A stretch of DNA of 64,000 nt from assembly GCA_017475265.1 (NCBI GenBank), contig JAFVFY010000082.1, positions 29,010 through 93,009 of the forward strand. The letters run 5' to 3'. Of the stretch, positions 34,788 through 42,768 are shown piece after piece. The notes under the pieces are model-generated. The model was not told where the DNA came from and did no database searches. It was given only the letters and a program-made list of their open reading frames with translations. The number at the start of each line of letters is the position of its first letter. Position 1 is the first letter of the stretch. Origin of the DNA: Prevotella sp. Lineage in GTDB: Bacteria > Bacteroidota > Bacteroidia > Bacteroidales > Bacteroidaceae. The position numbers and the translations under genes are program-made.

Positions 34788-36715
34788 AGTTCAAGGCTTC
34801 GCGCCTGTGGATTGACAAGAAAGTCGATGTCTTCGCCCATGCCGAGCAGCTGCCACTTGGCCTTTCACGGCAGATTACCGCTGAGAATGGCATACTGCTT
34901 GAAGACACCCTCGCCGCCATCAAAACGGGCAGCAAATCCATCTACCAACCTGTCTATCAGATGGATGAGAACTACAACATCTGTTACGATGACGATGGCA
35001 ATAAGATTGAAATCAGCACGTTGTACGTCGGTGAGGACGTTTCGTGGAAGGAGAAAGCCTATCCCCTCTGTCTGCCCTACGACGTGGCGCTGCCCAAGAA
35101 CTGCACCCTCTACCAACCCACGCACGTCTATGACGTGGCAGGAAAGACGACGGCGCTCTTCGAACGTGTGCGCGAGAACTTCGTCGAGGCCTTCAGGCCT
35201 TACTACCTCGTGGTGCGCTGCGACTCCGTGCCCTTGGGCACCAAGGCACAGGTGGTGTGCCCTGCCATCAGCAGCAAAGCCGTGCGGGTAGGCGGCTACA
35301 CCTACGAAGGCTCCATGAACCGCATCGGCAACATCAGCGCGCGCGACAACAACATATATATGTTCACGGATGACGGCTGGAAGCTCGTCAAGGCCACCAG
35401 TGACCTCACCTATGAAGTGAAGCCCTTCACCGCCTATTTCGCTGCCAATGGTGGTGCAGCCGCCACAGAGATTGCCATAGAGCTGGAGGACAACAACCCC
35501 GTCATTTCCGTAGGCGACTTCAACTTCGCCATCAACACAGAGAACGAGCAGAACATCACCGCCACCCTGGTGGGTTACCACGGACGCGGCGGTAACGCAG
35601 TAGTGCCCGCCTCGGCTCCCTACGTGTCGTTCGGCATCGAGAAGCCGGTTCCCGTCGTGGCACTTGGCAAGGACATCTTCGCCGATTGCACGGCAGAACT
35701 GTGGAGCATCGACCTCAGCAAGTGCAACGCGATAGCACCCGTTAGCATCGACCGCAATGCCCAGGGCAACCCCTTCTACAAGGTGGACGAGCGCACCATC
35801 ATTTACATGCCGGAAGGCAAGGCACAGCCGGGCAAGAACATCGTGGTGGGAACCCACTGTACCGACCTCACCATCACCGACGCATGGGATTTCAAGCCGC
35901 CATACGCCTTCCACGCCGACGTGGCCGAGTATAGCCGCATACTCAGGGCTTCGAAGCAGAAAGACGGCAGTTACAAGAGCTATGCCTCCACCGTGTGCCT
36001 GCCCTTCACCATGACCAGCGACGAGATGGACGAGGCTTTGGGAACACAGGGAGCGGCCGAAATACATTCCATGCAATATGTCAGCAACGCAGCCAATGAA
36101 CACACATTCGCCTTTACCGACCACCTGAACTTCATCAACCGAAGCATCAAGGCCGGTGAGCCTTACCTCGTGCTCATGAAGAAAGGACAGCTGCAAATAC
36201 GTGCGAAGGACACCGAGGTCATCGCCGCACCCAGAGAGGCAGAGGAGGAAGATGTCTTTGAAATTGACGGATATGAGATTGGATGGTGGAAAGGCACCTT
36301 CGCCAAGCTCAGCAACGAGACGTCGGCCGACATCAACGCCTACACGCTCAACAGCGGAAAGTGGTGCCGCATAAGAAGCGACGGCAGCAACTACCGCAAG
36401 GCATGGGTGGGAGCATTCCGCGCATACTTCAAGCCGAAGGCACCAATGGCATACAACACCTACGCCACCTACTACATCGCCGAGCCGCAGGGCGATGAAG
36501 ACACGGAGTATAACCTCTTCCCAGCCGATGAGTATGCCACAGAAGCCGACTTCTCAGGATATGAAGACGACATCGACACGGGGATAACGCTCACCACTCA
36601 ACGCCCATCGCTCAACGCAGAGACATGGTTCACCCTCGACGGACGAAGGCTCAACGAAGTTCCCACGGCTCCCGGCATCTATGTCGTCGGTGGAAAGAAA
36701 GTAATCATCAAGTAA
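34751..36715 (+). CDS. Continuation of the frameshifted BspA-like surface protein (C-terminal part)
   Basis: Coding continuity begins at about 34776 (FSSLKFKASRLWIDKK). The ATG at 34751 is only the nearest in-frame start, and codons before the frameshift are out of frame with the real protein. It contains beta-rich segments (ISTLYVGEDVSWKEKAYPLC, CLPYDVALPKNC, STVCLPFTMTSDEMDEAL) of a kind common in Prevotella secreted proteins. It ends in WFTLDGRRLNEVP, GIYVVGGKKVIIK, the tail shared with seven other proteins here. It has no signal peptide of its own, so it can be exported only if joined to the upstream part. The next gene starts one base behind its stop codon. Confidence 0.75.
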   Translation: MARPLRPRFSSLKFKASRLWIDKKVDVFAHAEQLPLGLSRQITAENGILLEDTLAAIKTGSKSIYQPVYQMDENYNICYDDDGNKIEISTLYVGEDVSWKEKAYPLCLPYDVALPKNCTLYQPTHVYDVAGKTTALFERVRENFVEAFRPYYLVVRCDSVPLGTKAQVVCPAISSKAVRVGGYTYEGSMNRIGNISARDNNIYMFTDDGWKLVKATSDLTYEVKPFTAYFAANGGAAATEIAIELEDNNPVISVGDFNFAINTENEQNITATLVGYHGRGGNAVVPASAPYVSFGIEKPVPVVALGKDIFADCTAELWSIDLSKCNAIAPVSIDRNAQGNPFYKVDERTIIYMPEGKAQPGKNIVVGTHCTDLTITDAWDFKPPYAFHADVAEYSRILRASKQKDGSYKSYASTVCLPFTMTSDEMDEALGTQGAAEIHSMQYVSNAANEHTFAFTDHLNFINRSIKAGEPYLVLMKKGQLQIRAKDTEVIAAPREAEEEDVFEIDGYEIGWWKGTFAKLSNETSADINAYTLNSGKWCRIRSDGSNYRKAWVGAFRAYFKPKAPMAYNTYATYYIAEPQGDEDTEYNLFPADEYATEADFSGYEDDIDTGITLTTQRPSLNAETWFTLDGRRLNEVPTAPGIYVVGGKKVIIK

Positions 36716-36716
36716 T

Positions 36717-38669
36717 ATGAACGCAACAATGAAAGCAAAATATTCAATCCTCATAACCCTCGTGTTCTGCTGCGCGCAGGAAGTCAAAGCTGATGCCAAC
36801 AACCCAACCGAAGGCTTCTCTGATGTCGATGGTACTACCATCACCATTCAGGGCATAGCTGACATGAATAAGTTGGCAGAGTATGTGAACAGCAACAGTG
36901 ATACGCATTACGAAGGTTACACATTCCTGTTGGCTAAAGACCTCGATTACACCACCGCCACCTACAAACCCATAGGTAGCTCCAGTGGTGGTAACATGAA
37001 TTACTTTGCCGGCACGTTCAACGGACAGGGTAAAACCATCCGCGGCATCACTATTGATGAAACCTCAGGAAGACAGGCGCTCTTCAACGTTATAAAGGGT
37101 GGCAAAGTGGAAAACCTCACGCTGGCCAACAGCAGTTTCAGCAGCGTAGATGGTGTCTGTGCGGGCATCGTGGCCTTACTTTCAAACGGTGGTACGGTGA
37201 AGAACTGCCACGTCACTTCCACCGTCACCGTGGGACCTGGCAGTACAAGCAACGGCGGCGTCGTGGGAATTTGTGAATCCGGCACGATGGAGGCATGTAC
37301 GTCAATGGCGACTGTGAAGAGCAATAGCAATAGCTCTTATTCCGTTGGGGGCATTGTGGGAAAGTGCGGTGTGTCGAATCCATCGGGAAATAACGAGTAT
37401 ACCACCAACGTCAAGAATTGCTTCTATTGCGGCAACGCCTACTCGATTGACCCTGAGAGTAATGCTGGATACAGAGGCGCTATTGTCGGCTATTTAGATA
37501 ACAGGTCAAACCGCAGCACCGTCAATCTTCTGAACAATTTCTACACCACTACACAGAGCGGCATCTGCGCCGTGGGGGAGAAACCGAGTAATTCTTCACA
37601 ACTGCCTACCATGACTAACTATGATGAGATTGACGGCGACAACGATGGCGTCACCGACTGTGGTGCTGTCCGTGTACGCAGCGTCACCGCCGCCGCAGAT
37701 ATAACAGACATGGGTACGGTTGTTGAAACCTATTCCTGTGACGGCCTTACTCCCTGCCTCACTACCTACACCTACGGCGTGAAGTACGGCGACATTTACT
37801 ACAGCCACGTCCTCACACTCGACAACGCTACTGACAACACTTCGCTTCTGAATGACTGTAATGGCCATACCTACAACGTGAAGCTGCGCGGCCGAAGACT
37901 CTACAAGGACGGCGCGTGGAACACCCTGTGTCTGCCTTTCGATTTGGACATCGCAAACACTATTCTGAGTTCCACGAATGGCTGTATGATAAAGGAAATG
38001 GATGTTACGCGGTTGTATAGCGTGAAGGATAAGAACGATTTCACATACAAAACGGGATGCGAAGGCGGGAGCCTCTACCTCTTCTTCAAGCGAGTATATA
38101 ATGTGGAAGCAGGAAAGCCATACCTCGTGAAATGGGAGCCAGCAGAAAACTACAACCCCAACGACGTTGCCTATGGCTATTTTGAACCCATCTTCAAAAA
38201 CGTCAAAATCAATAAAGTGCTCACCCCCACCACTTCCGAAGACGGAACGGTCACTTTCACTGGCATATACACCACCTTTGCCTGTGATGTGGAAGACCGT
38301 AGCATGCTCTTCCTCGGTGCCTACAACACCCTCTACTATCCCAATGGTGCGGGTGATGTCACCATCAACGCTAGTTGCGCCTACTTACAGCTCAACGGAG
38401 TGCAGATGGCCGAAGAAACCAGTGGCGGCTCTGATGAAGAGTTCGTACCAGAAGGTGGTGGCGATGCCCGTTCCTTTGTCATCAACATAGAAAACCGTCA
38501 GGGCGATATAGAAGCCATTCAGCTGCCGGAGGCTTCGGGCACTTTCCGTTTCTCGCCCCTCGACTCAGAAGCTTGGTTCACCCTCGACGGTCGCAGAATC
38601 AGCAATCCTTTGAATATGCGCAAAGGCCTTTACATTCACAACGGGCGCAAGATTAATATCGTACAGTAG
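36717..38669 (+). CDS. Secreted GLUG-repeat surface protein with Prevotella C-terminal tail
   Basis: A 650-aa protein with a signal peptide (MKAKYSILITLVFCC to KA). The N-terminal half is a beta-helix-like repeat region with GLUG-type motifs (GTFNGQGKTIRGITID, GGTVKNCHVTSTVTV, NGGVVGICESG, YSVGGIVGKCG), resembling the GLUG region of the preceding gene. A middle segment has NTLCLPFDLDI, the same block as in that protein. It ends WFTLDGRRISN, GLYIHNGRKINIV. Start is the ATG at 36717 or, better matched to a signal peptide, 36729. It is the last gene of the operon and is followed by a terminator. The role is inferred to be surface adhesion; no catalytic residues are recognised. Confidence 0.85.
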   Translation: MNATMKAKYSILITLVFCCAQEVKADANNPTEGFSDVDGTTITIQGIADMNKLAEYVNSNSDTHYEGYTFLLAKDLDYTTATYKPIGSSSGGNMNYFAGTFNGQGKTIRGITIDETSGRQALFNVIKGGKVENLTLANSSFSSVDGVCAGIVALLSNGGTVKNCHVTSTVTVGPGSTSNGGVVGICESGTMEACTSMATVKSNSNSSYSVGGIVGKCGVSNPSGNNEYTTNVKNCFYCGNAYSIDPESNAGYRGAIVGYLDNRSNRSTVNLLNNFYTTTQSGICAVGEKPSNSSQLPTMTNYDEIDGDNDGVTDCGAVRVRSVTAAADITDMGTVVETYSCDGLTPCLTTYTYGVKYGDIYYSHVLTLDNATDNTSLLNDCNGHTYNVKLRGRRLYKDGAWNTLCLPFDLDIANTILSSTNGCMIKEMDVTRLYSVKDKNDFTYKTGCEGGSLYLFFKRVYNVEAGKPYLVKWEPAENYNPNDVAYGYFEPIFKNVKINKVLTPTTSEDGTVTFTGIYTTFACDVEDRSMLFLGAYNTLYYPNGAGDVTINASCAYLQLNGVQMAEETSGGSDEEFVPEGGGDARSFVINIENRQGDIEAIQLPEASGTFRFSPLDSEAWFTLDGRRISNPLNMRKGLYIHNGRKINIVQ

Positions 38670-38712
38670 GCCAACGAGCGTGACGAAACCGTCTGGATAA
38701 CCGTCAAATGAA

Positions 38713-38750
38713 AACATCGGGGAGTATCTGTGTGGACACCCCCCGATGTT
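38713..38750 (+). terminator. Terminator of the hydrolase/surface-protein operon
   Basis: AACATCGGGG and CCCCGATGTT form a perfect 10-bp stem around an 18-nt loop, followed by CTTTC. It lies 44 nt behind the last gene and faces the end of the convergent MBG gene. Confidence 0.75.
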
Positions 38751-38791
38751 CTTTCATCTTTGGAGAGTTATAGGAGTTCTAACGTCATTAA

Positions 38792-38842
38792 CTTTTATAG
38801 CTTCTATAACTTCTATAGTTTCTATAACTTCTATAGCTTCTA
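38792..38842 (+). repeat. 9-bp tandem array abutting the MBG gene stop codon
   Basis: About 5.7 units of CTTCTATAR or close variants. The last unit overlaps the stop codon of the MBG gene (38840-38842). Confidence 0.8.
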
Positions 38843-41449
38843 CTTGATGATTACCTTCTTGCCATTGATGACATAGATGCCAGCAGGCAGCCCTTGGAGC
38901 GTGGTGGTATTGCTGCGCACCTTGTAGCCAGAAACCGTGTAGACGTTGAAGGTGGCAGCGTCGCCAAGGATGTCTTCTATACCATTCTTCTCGGTGACGG
39001 TAAGCTTTCCTGCGACATAGTTGAACGCGTAGTTCGTGGCTTCACCACCAGAAACGGTGATGGGATATTCACCAGGCGTGCTTGCCTCGTCGGCCGTGGT
39101 AGTGGCGACAGGCTTCTTGGTGAGCACGGCCTCCGTTTGGTTGTTCTTCCAACCACTATAGGTGAGCGTGAACTCAGGATTGGCCTCGCCCTCCTGACGC
39201 TTGGCGTCATTGGCCTTCACGGTCAGCACAGCTTTGTTGACGGTGAGCTTGCCCGGCACGTACTTCAGGGTATAGTTGGTAGCTGCTCCTCCAGAAACAG
39301 AGATGACATAGATGGCAACATCGCTGGCTTTCGTAGCACTGGTCGAAGCGGTGGGCTTGGTGGTGAGCGAAGCCTCGGTGTCGCTGTTCTTGAAGCCACT
39401 GTAGCTAACGGTCAGCGCGGGGTTCTCGTCGCCATACTCACGGCTGGCATCGTTGGCCGTGACAGTCAGCTCGGCGGGAGTGATGGTCAGCTTGCCGTTG
39501 ACGTAGGTTACACCTTCGTTCTCCACCGTACCCTTGGCAATGACGATGTCGTAGGTGCCAACGGGCGATGTCTTGGTAGCGGAGCAAGTGATAGACGGTG
39601 TACCACGCAGCGTTGCCGAACCACTTTGCTCAAACTCGAAGGTGGGGTTCTCATCGCCATACACTCGTGTATAGCTCTTGGCGGTGAGTACGAGCGTGCC
39701 AGAGGTAATGGTGAGCGTGCCATTCGTGTAGGTCAGGTTATAGTTCTTTGCAGAACCACCGCTGACGGTGATGGGATAGTTGCCAGGAGCACTCGTCTTA
39801 GTTGCGGTCGTGGTGGCTGTAGGCTTGGTGTCGAGCACGGCCTCCGTCTCGTTGTTCTTGAAGCCCGTATAGGTGAGCGTAAACACGGGGTTGTCGGTAT
39901 TCTCCGAACGGGTCTTGTCATCGGCCTTCACGTTCAGCGTGGCCTTGTTGACGGTAAGCTTCGCAGGAACGTAAGTGAACGCGTAGTTCTTGGCTTCACC
40001 ACCGCTGACCGTAATATCGTATGTTCCGACAGGGCTTGTAGCTGTGGCTGCACAGGCAGCCGTGGGCTTCTTGGTAAGCACGGCGTCTGTCTCGCCGTTC
40101 TTCCATCCGCTATAGGTGAATGTGAAAGTGGGGTTGGCTGCGCCATACTCGCGGCTTGCTACCTGTGCGGTGACAGTAAGCGGAGCTGCGGTAATGGTCA
40201 GCGTACCGGCAACACCGATGACGGTGGCGCCAGTGACAGTACCCTGAGTGACGGTGATGGGATAGGTTCCTACAGGCGATGTAGCCGTGGCCTCACACTT
40301 CAGCTCGGGCACGCCTGTGAAGGTGCCGTCGGCTGTAAATTCGAAGGTGGGGTTGGCATCGCCATAAACACGGGTGTAACTCTTGGCGGTCACGGTGACG
40401 TTAACAGGAGTGGAAGCCTCCTCATATTCCTCCTTCGACACAAGCTTCAACTCGGCAGGAGCACTTCTGTCAACGATAAGGTAGGCACTGTTGGCTGGAA
40501 CGTATTTTATGCCTTTCTCAACACGCAACGAGGAGTCGGGAGCCTTGACGAATCCGAGCGAGCCGTCGCTAGTCTTGCCCAGCAAGCGCATAGTGTTTTC
40601 GTCGTACTCCAGGGCATCAATGTGATTCTTGTTGGTAGGCATAGCATCATTGGGAGTGGAGCAGAAATAAACGCCAGTGAGCCGATTGTTGCTAATAGCT
40701 GCCACCGTACCGGTAAGGATGTTAAGGCGGTTGTCGGAGGGCTTGTTAGTGGCACACTTCACGTAGACAGGCGTGCCCTTGGGCACACTTCCTGTAATCT
40801 CTTCATAAACAGCCATACCCTTGGCTGCATCTACCTTTGTTACATAGAAGGCCTGCATGCCAGAAGATGCAAAACTGTAATTAAACGCCACATTGAGCGA
40901 CCTGTACCAGTCAGAACCCACCTGGATATTGGGCTTAATGCCGAAATAGTTGGTGTCGTCGCCGCTTGAAATGGGTAGCACATTCCATCGGAATGCTTTA
41001 TTAGTGGCAGAGTAATTGCTTACGCCCACGCCACCAAAGGAGCCAAAGTCGGAATCATATTCATAGAGGTATTTCGTGATACCCGACATACTGGCAAATG
41101 TTGAGTAAGTACCATCACTATTTGCCTGAATCTGGAGCACATGACCTGATATGTCGCTTACACTCGTACCCTGCCCATGGAGGTTGTACTTGTTCCCACC
41201 CATAAATTCAGCATAGATTACAGTGCTAGGATTGGAAATCACGTCGTCTTCATTATATGCAAACGTGCGAAGTGCTCCCAAATCAGCGTTTGCTGCTTGA
41301 TAGTTTAATGAACCGTAATCATCAAGAATACAGATATAACGGTTGCTCCTCACACTCTGCACACGATAGTAACCTGATGGAGGAAGGCTCTGTGCAACGA
41401 GAGACAAAGAAGCTACTACCAATGCCCCAAACAAAAACAATCTTTTCAT
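38840..41449 (-). CDS. Secreted protein with six MBG-type repeats and Prevotella C-terminal tail
   Basis: An 869-aa protein with a signal peptide (MKRLFLFGALVVASLSLVAQ). The first 340 residues are a unique region (YYRVQSVRSNRYICI, VPKGTPVYVKC). Six tandem repeats of about 80 aa then match the MBG Ig-like family. Each has a YTRVYGDANPTF or SREYGDENPAL segment, a SPVGTYDITVSGG segment and a closing KLTVN or TLTIT. Repeats 1 and 4 form one subtype (SYTRVYGD). Repeats 2, 3, 5 and 6 form another (SGWKN or TGFKN, EAVLTKKP). The C-terminus (YTVSGYKVRSNT, GIYVINGKKVIIK) is the shared tail. MBG arrays usually act as stalks or adhesive modules on the surface. The gene stands alone behind the terminator of the OmpA unit; no promoter was recognised. 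Confidence 0.87.
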   Translation of the reverse strand: MKRLFLFGALVVASLSLVAQSLPPSGYYRVQSVRSNRYICILDDYGSLNYQAANADLGALRTFAYNEDDVISNPSTVIYAEFMGGNKYNLHGQGTSVSDISGHVLQIQANSDGTYSTFASMSGITKYLYEYDSDFGSFGGVGVSNYSATNKAFRWNVLPISSGDDTNYFGIKPNIQVGSDWYRSLNVAFNYSFASSGMQAFYVTKVDAAKGMAVYEEITGSVPKGTPVYVKCATNKPSDNRLNILTGTVAAISNNRLTGVYFCSTPNDAMPTNKNHIDALEYDENTMRLLGKTSDGSLGFVKAPDSSLRVEKGIKYVPANSAYLIVDRSAPAELKLVSKEEYEEASTPVNVTVTAKSYTRVYGDANPTFEFTADGTFTGVPELKCEATATSPVGTYPITVTQGTVTGATVIGVAGTLTITAAPLTVTAQVASREYGAANPTFTFTYSGWKNGETDAVLTKKPTAACAATATSPVGTYDITVSGGEAKNYAFTYVPAKLTVNKATLNVKADDKTRSENTDNPVFTLTYTGFKNNETEAVLDTKPTATTTATKTSAPGNYPITVSGGSAKNYNLTYTNGTLTITSGTLVLTAKSYTRVYGDENPTFEFEQSGSATLRGTPSITCSATKTSPVGTYDIVIAKGTVENEGVTYVNGKLTITPAELTVTANDASREYGDENPALTVSYSGFKNSDTEASLTTKPTASTSATKASDVAIYVISVSGGAATNYTLKYVPGKLTVNKAVLTVKANDAKRQEGEANPEFTLTYSGWKNNQTEAVLTKKPVATTTADEASTPGEYPITVSGGEATNYAFNYVAGKLTVTEKNGIEDILGDAATFNVYTVSGYKVRSNTTTLQGLPAGIYVINGKKVIIK

Positions 41450-41495
41450 AATAATATTACCAATACAATTCTCTATATTCTAATTTTCAAAAAAA

Positions 41496-41526
41496 TTCCC
41501 CTCCTTTTTTGGAAATAGGAGGGGAA
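41496..41526 (-). terminator. Terminator of the coiled-coil lipoprotein/OmpA operon
   Basis: On the minus strand TTCCCCTCC and GGAGGGGAA form a perfect 9-bp stem, followed by TTTTTTT. It lies 29 nt behind the OmpA-type gene. Confidence 0.85.
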
Positions 41527-41555
41527 CTAGTTCTTTTCAGTTAACCTCGCTTGAA

Positions 41556-42731
41556 TTACTCAGCGATACAGATAGTCACACGGTTCTTGTCATTCTCGCT
41601 GAACGGCTGGACAGTGTCACCCTTTGAATCGTAGGAGATACGGCTCTCGGGGATGTTGTAGGTCTTCACCAGCATGTCCTTCACTGCCTGTGCACGGCCA
41701 GCAGCAAGACGAGCGTTGATAGTAGCGTTACCTGTACCCTTGTCAGCATAACCAGTCATGACAACCTTTGCCTCAGGATTTTCGGTCAGGTAGTTGGCGA
41801 TGTCAGCCACCTTTGCGGTCTCTGTGGGACGAATCTTCGTTGAATTAATCTTGAAGAAGATATCGCGGCGCAGCGGAGCGGTCTTGATGATGGTTTGGGG
41901 CTTGCCAGGAACCTCAACGATCTTCTCCACAATCTTGTCCACATAGCGAATCTCAGGCTCCACGGGCGGGATGATGCGGGTGGTGTAGGTCGGGCCGAGG
42001 TTCATCTTCACACCAGCGAGTGCGTTGAAATACCAGTCGGCGTTGCCTGCCTTCTTTGAGTTGTACTTGTCGCTGAGAACGTTGGCGTTGACTTCGATGC
42101 CAGCACTGAAGCGGTCGTTGATGCGGAAGTCACCCATCAGACCTGCACGACCAGTGATGTTCACCTTCGTGCCAGTCCAGAGATACTCCAGATTCTGGTC
42201 TCCAGGAATGGAAGCCGAGGGATTGCCTCTCTTCAGCCAGGTCACCATACGACTGTTTGCATCGACAGCTTCATCATTGCCCCATGCAATATTTGCACCA
42301 ACACCGATGAAACCAGTCAGGGTGAAGAGACGCTGGGGCTTAAAGCCGAAGAATGCGTTCGAAAGATTAGCGGTCAGCTCCAGTGAGGGAGCCACGTATG
42401 TCCACTTCCACTCGTCCTTGAAGGTGTTAGGGGCGGTTCTGGTGGGGTCAGTGCTCTGGTCAATCTCAATACCAGCCTTGCTGCTCCATGCGTTGACAGA
42501 GAGGCGGGCACCAAGAATCTTGTTGAAGTTGTAACCAGCAGCAGCCTGGATGTTGTAGTGGTTCAGGTCACCGAACTTCAGCTCACCCAGTGTGTGCTGC
42601 AGACCCAGAGGCTGAAGCTGCACATACCAGTGGGGATTGAAGTCATATTCGGTAGTGCCCTGCTGCTGAGCCTGGGCCTGTGCAGAAAGCACGCCCAGGA
42701 ACAGCAGTCCAGACAATATAATCTTTTTCAT
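41556..42731 (-). CDS. OmpA-family outer-membrane protein
   Basis: The N-terminal part is a small beta-barrel after a signal peptide (MKKIILSGLLFLGVLSAQAQA). The linker has IRYVDKIVEKIVEVPG. The C-terminal OmpA domain (DIFFKINSTKIRPTETAKV, then VVMTGYADKGTGNATINARL, AAGRAQAVKDML, NRVTICIAE) binds peptidoglycan in the periplasm and anchors the outer membrane. The length of about 391 aa fits the Bacteroidetes OmpA/OprF type. I chose the Met at 42731; a Met five codons earlier precedes a less typical signal peptide. It follows the coiled-coil lipoprotein by 37 nt, is probably co-transcribed with it, and has its own terminator. Confidence 0.9.
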   Translation of the reverse strand: MKKIILSGLLFLGVLSAQAQAQQQGTTEYDFNPHWYVQLQPLGLQHTLGELKFGDLNHYNIQAAAGYNFNKILGARLSVNAWSSKAGIEIDQSTDPTRTAPNTFKDEWKWTYVAPSLELTANLSNAFFGFKPQRLFTLTGFIGVGANIAWGNDEAVDANSRMVTWLKRGNPSASIPGDQNLEYLWTGTKVNITGRAGLMGDFRINDRFSAGIEVNANVLSDKYNSKKAGNADWYFNALAGVKMNLGPTYTTRIIPPVEPEIRYVDKIVEKIVEVPGKPQTIIKTAPLRRDIFFKINSTKIRPTETAKVADIANYLTENPEAKVVMTGYADKGTGNATINARLAAGRAQAVKDMLVKTYNIPESRISYDSKGDTVQPFSENDKNRVTICIAE

Positions 42732-42768
42732 ATTCTTCTGAAACATTTAATTAATTACTCAATTACAA

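Noticed and set aside
38894-40969. A 691-codon open frame on the plus strand opposite the MBG gene
   Set aside because: It is the exact antisense of a repeat protein with a signal peptide and clear domains. Its Gly/Arg/Val-rich translation has no domain pattern and only reflects codon bias.
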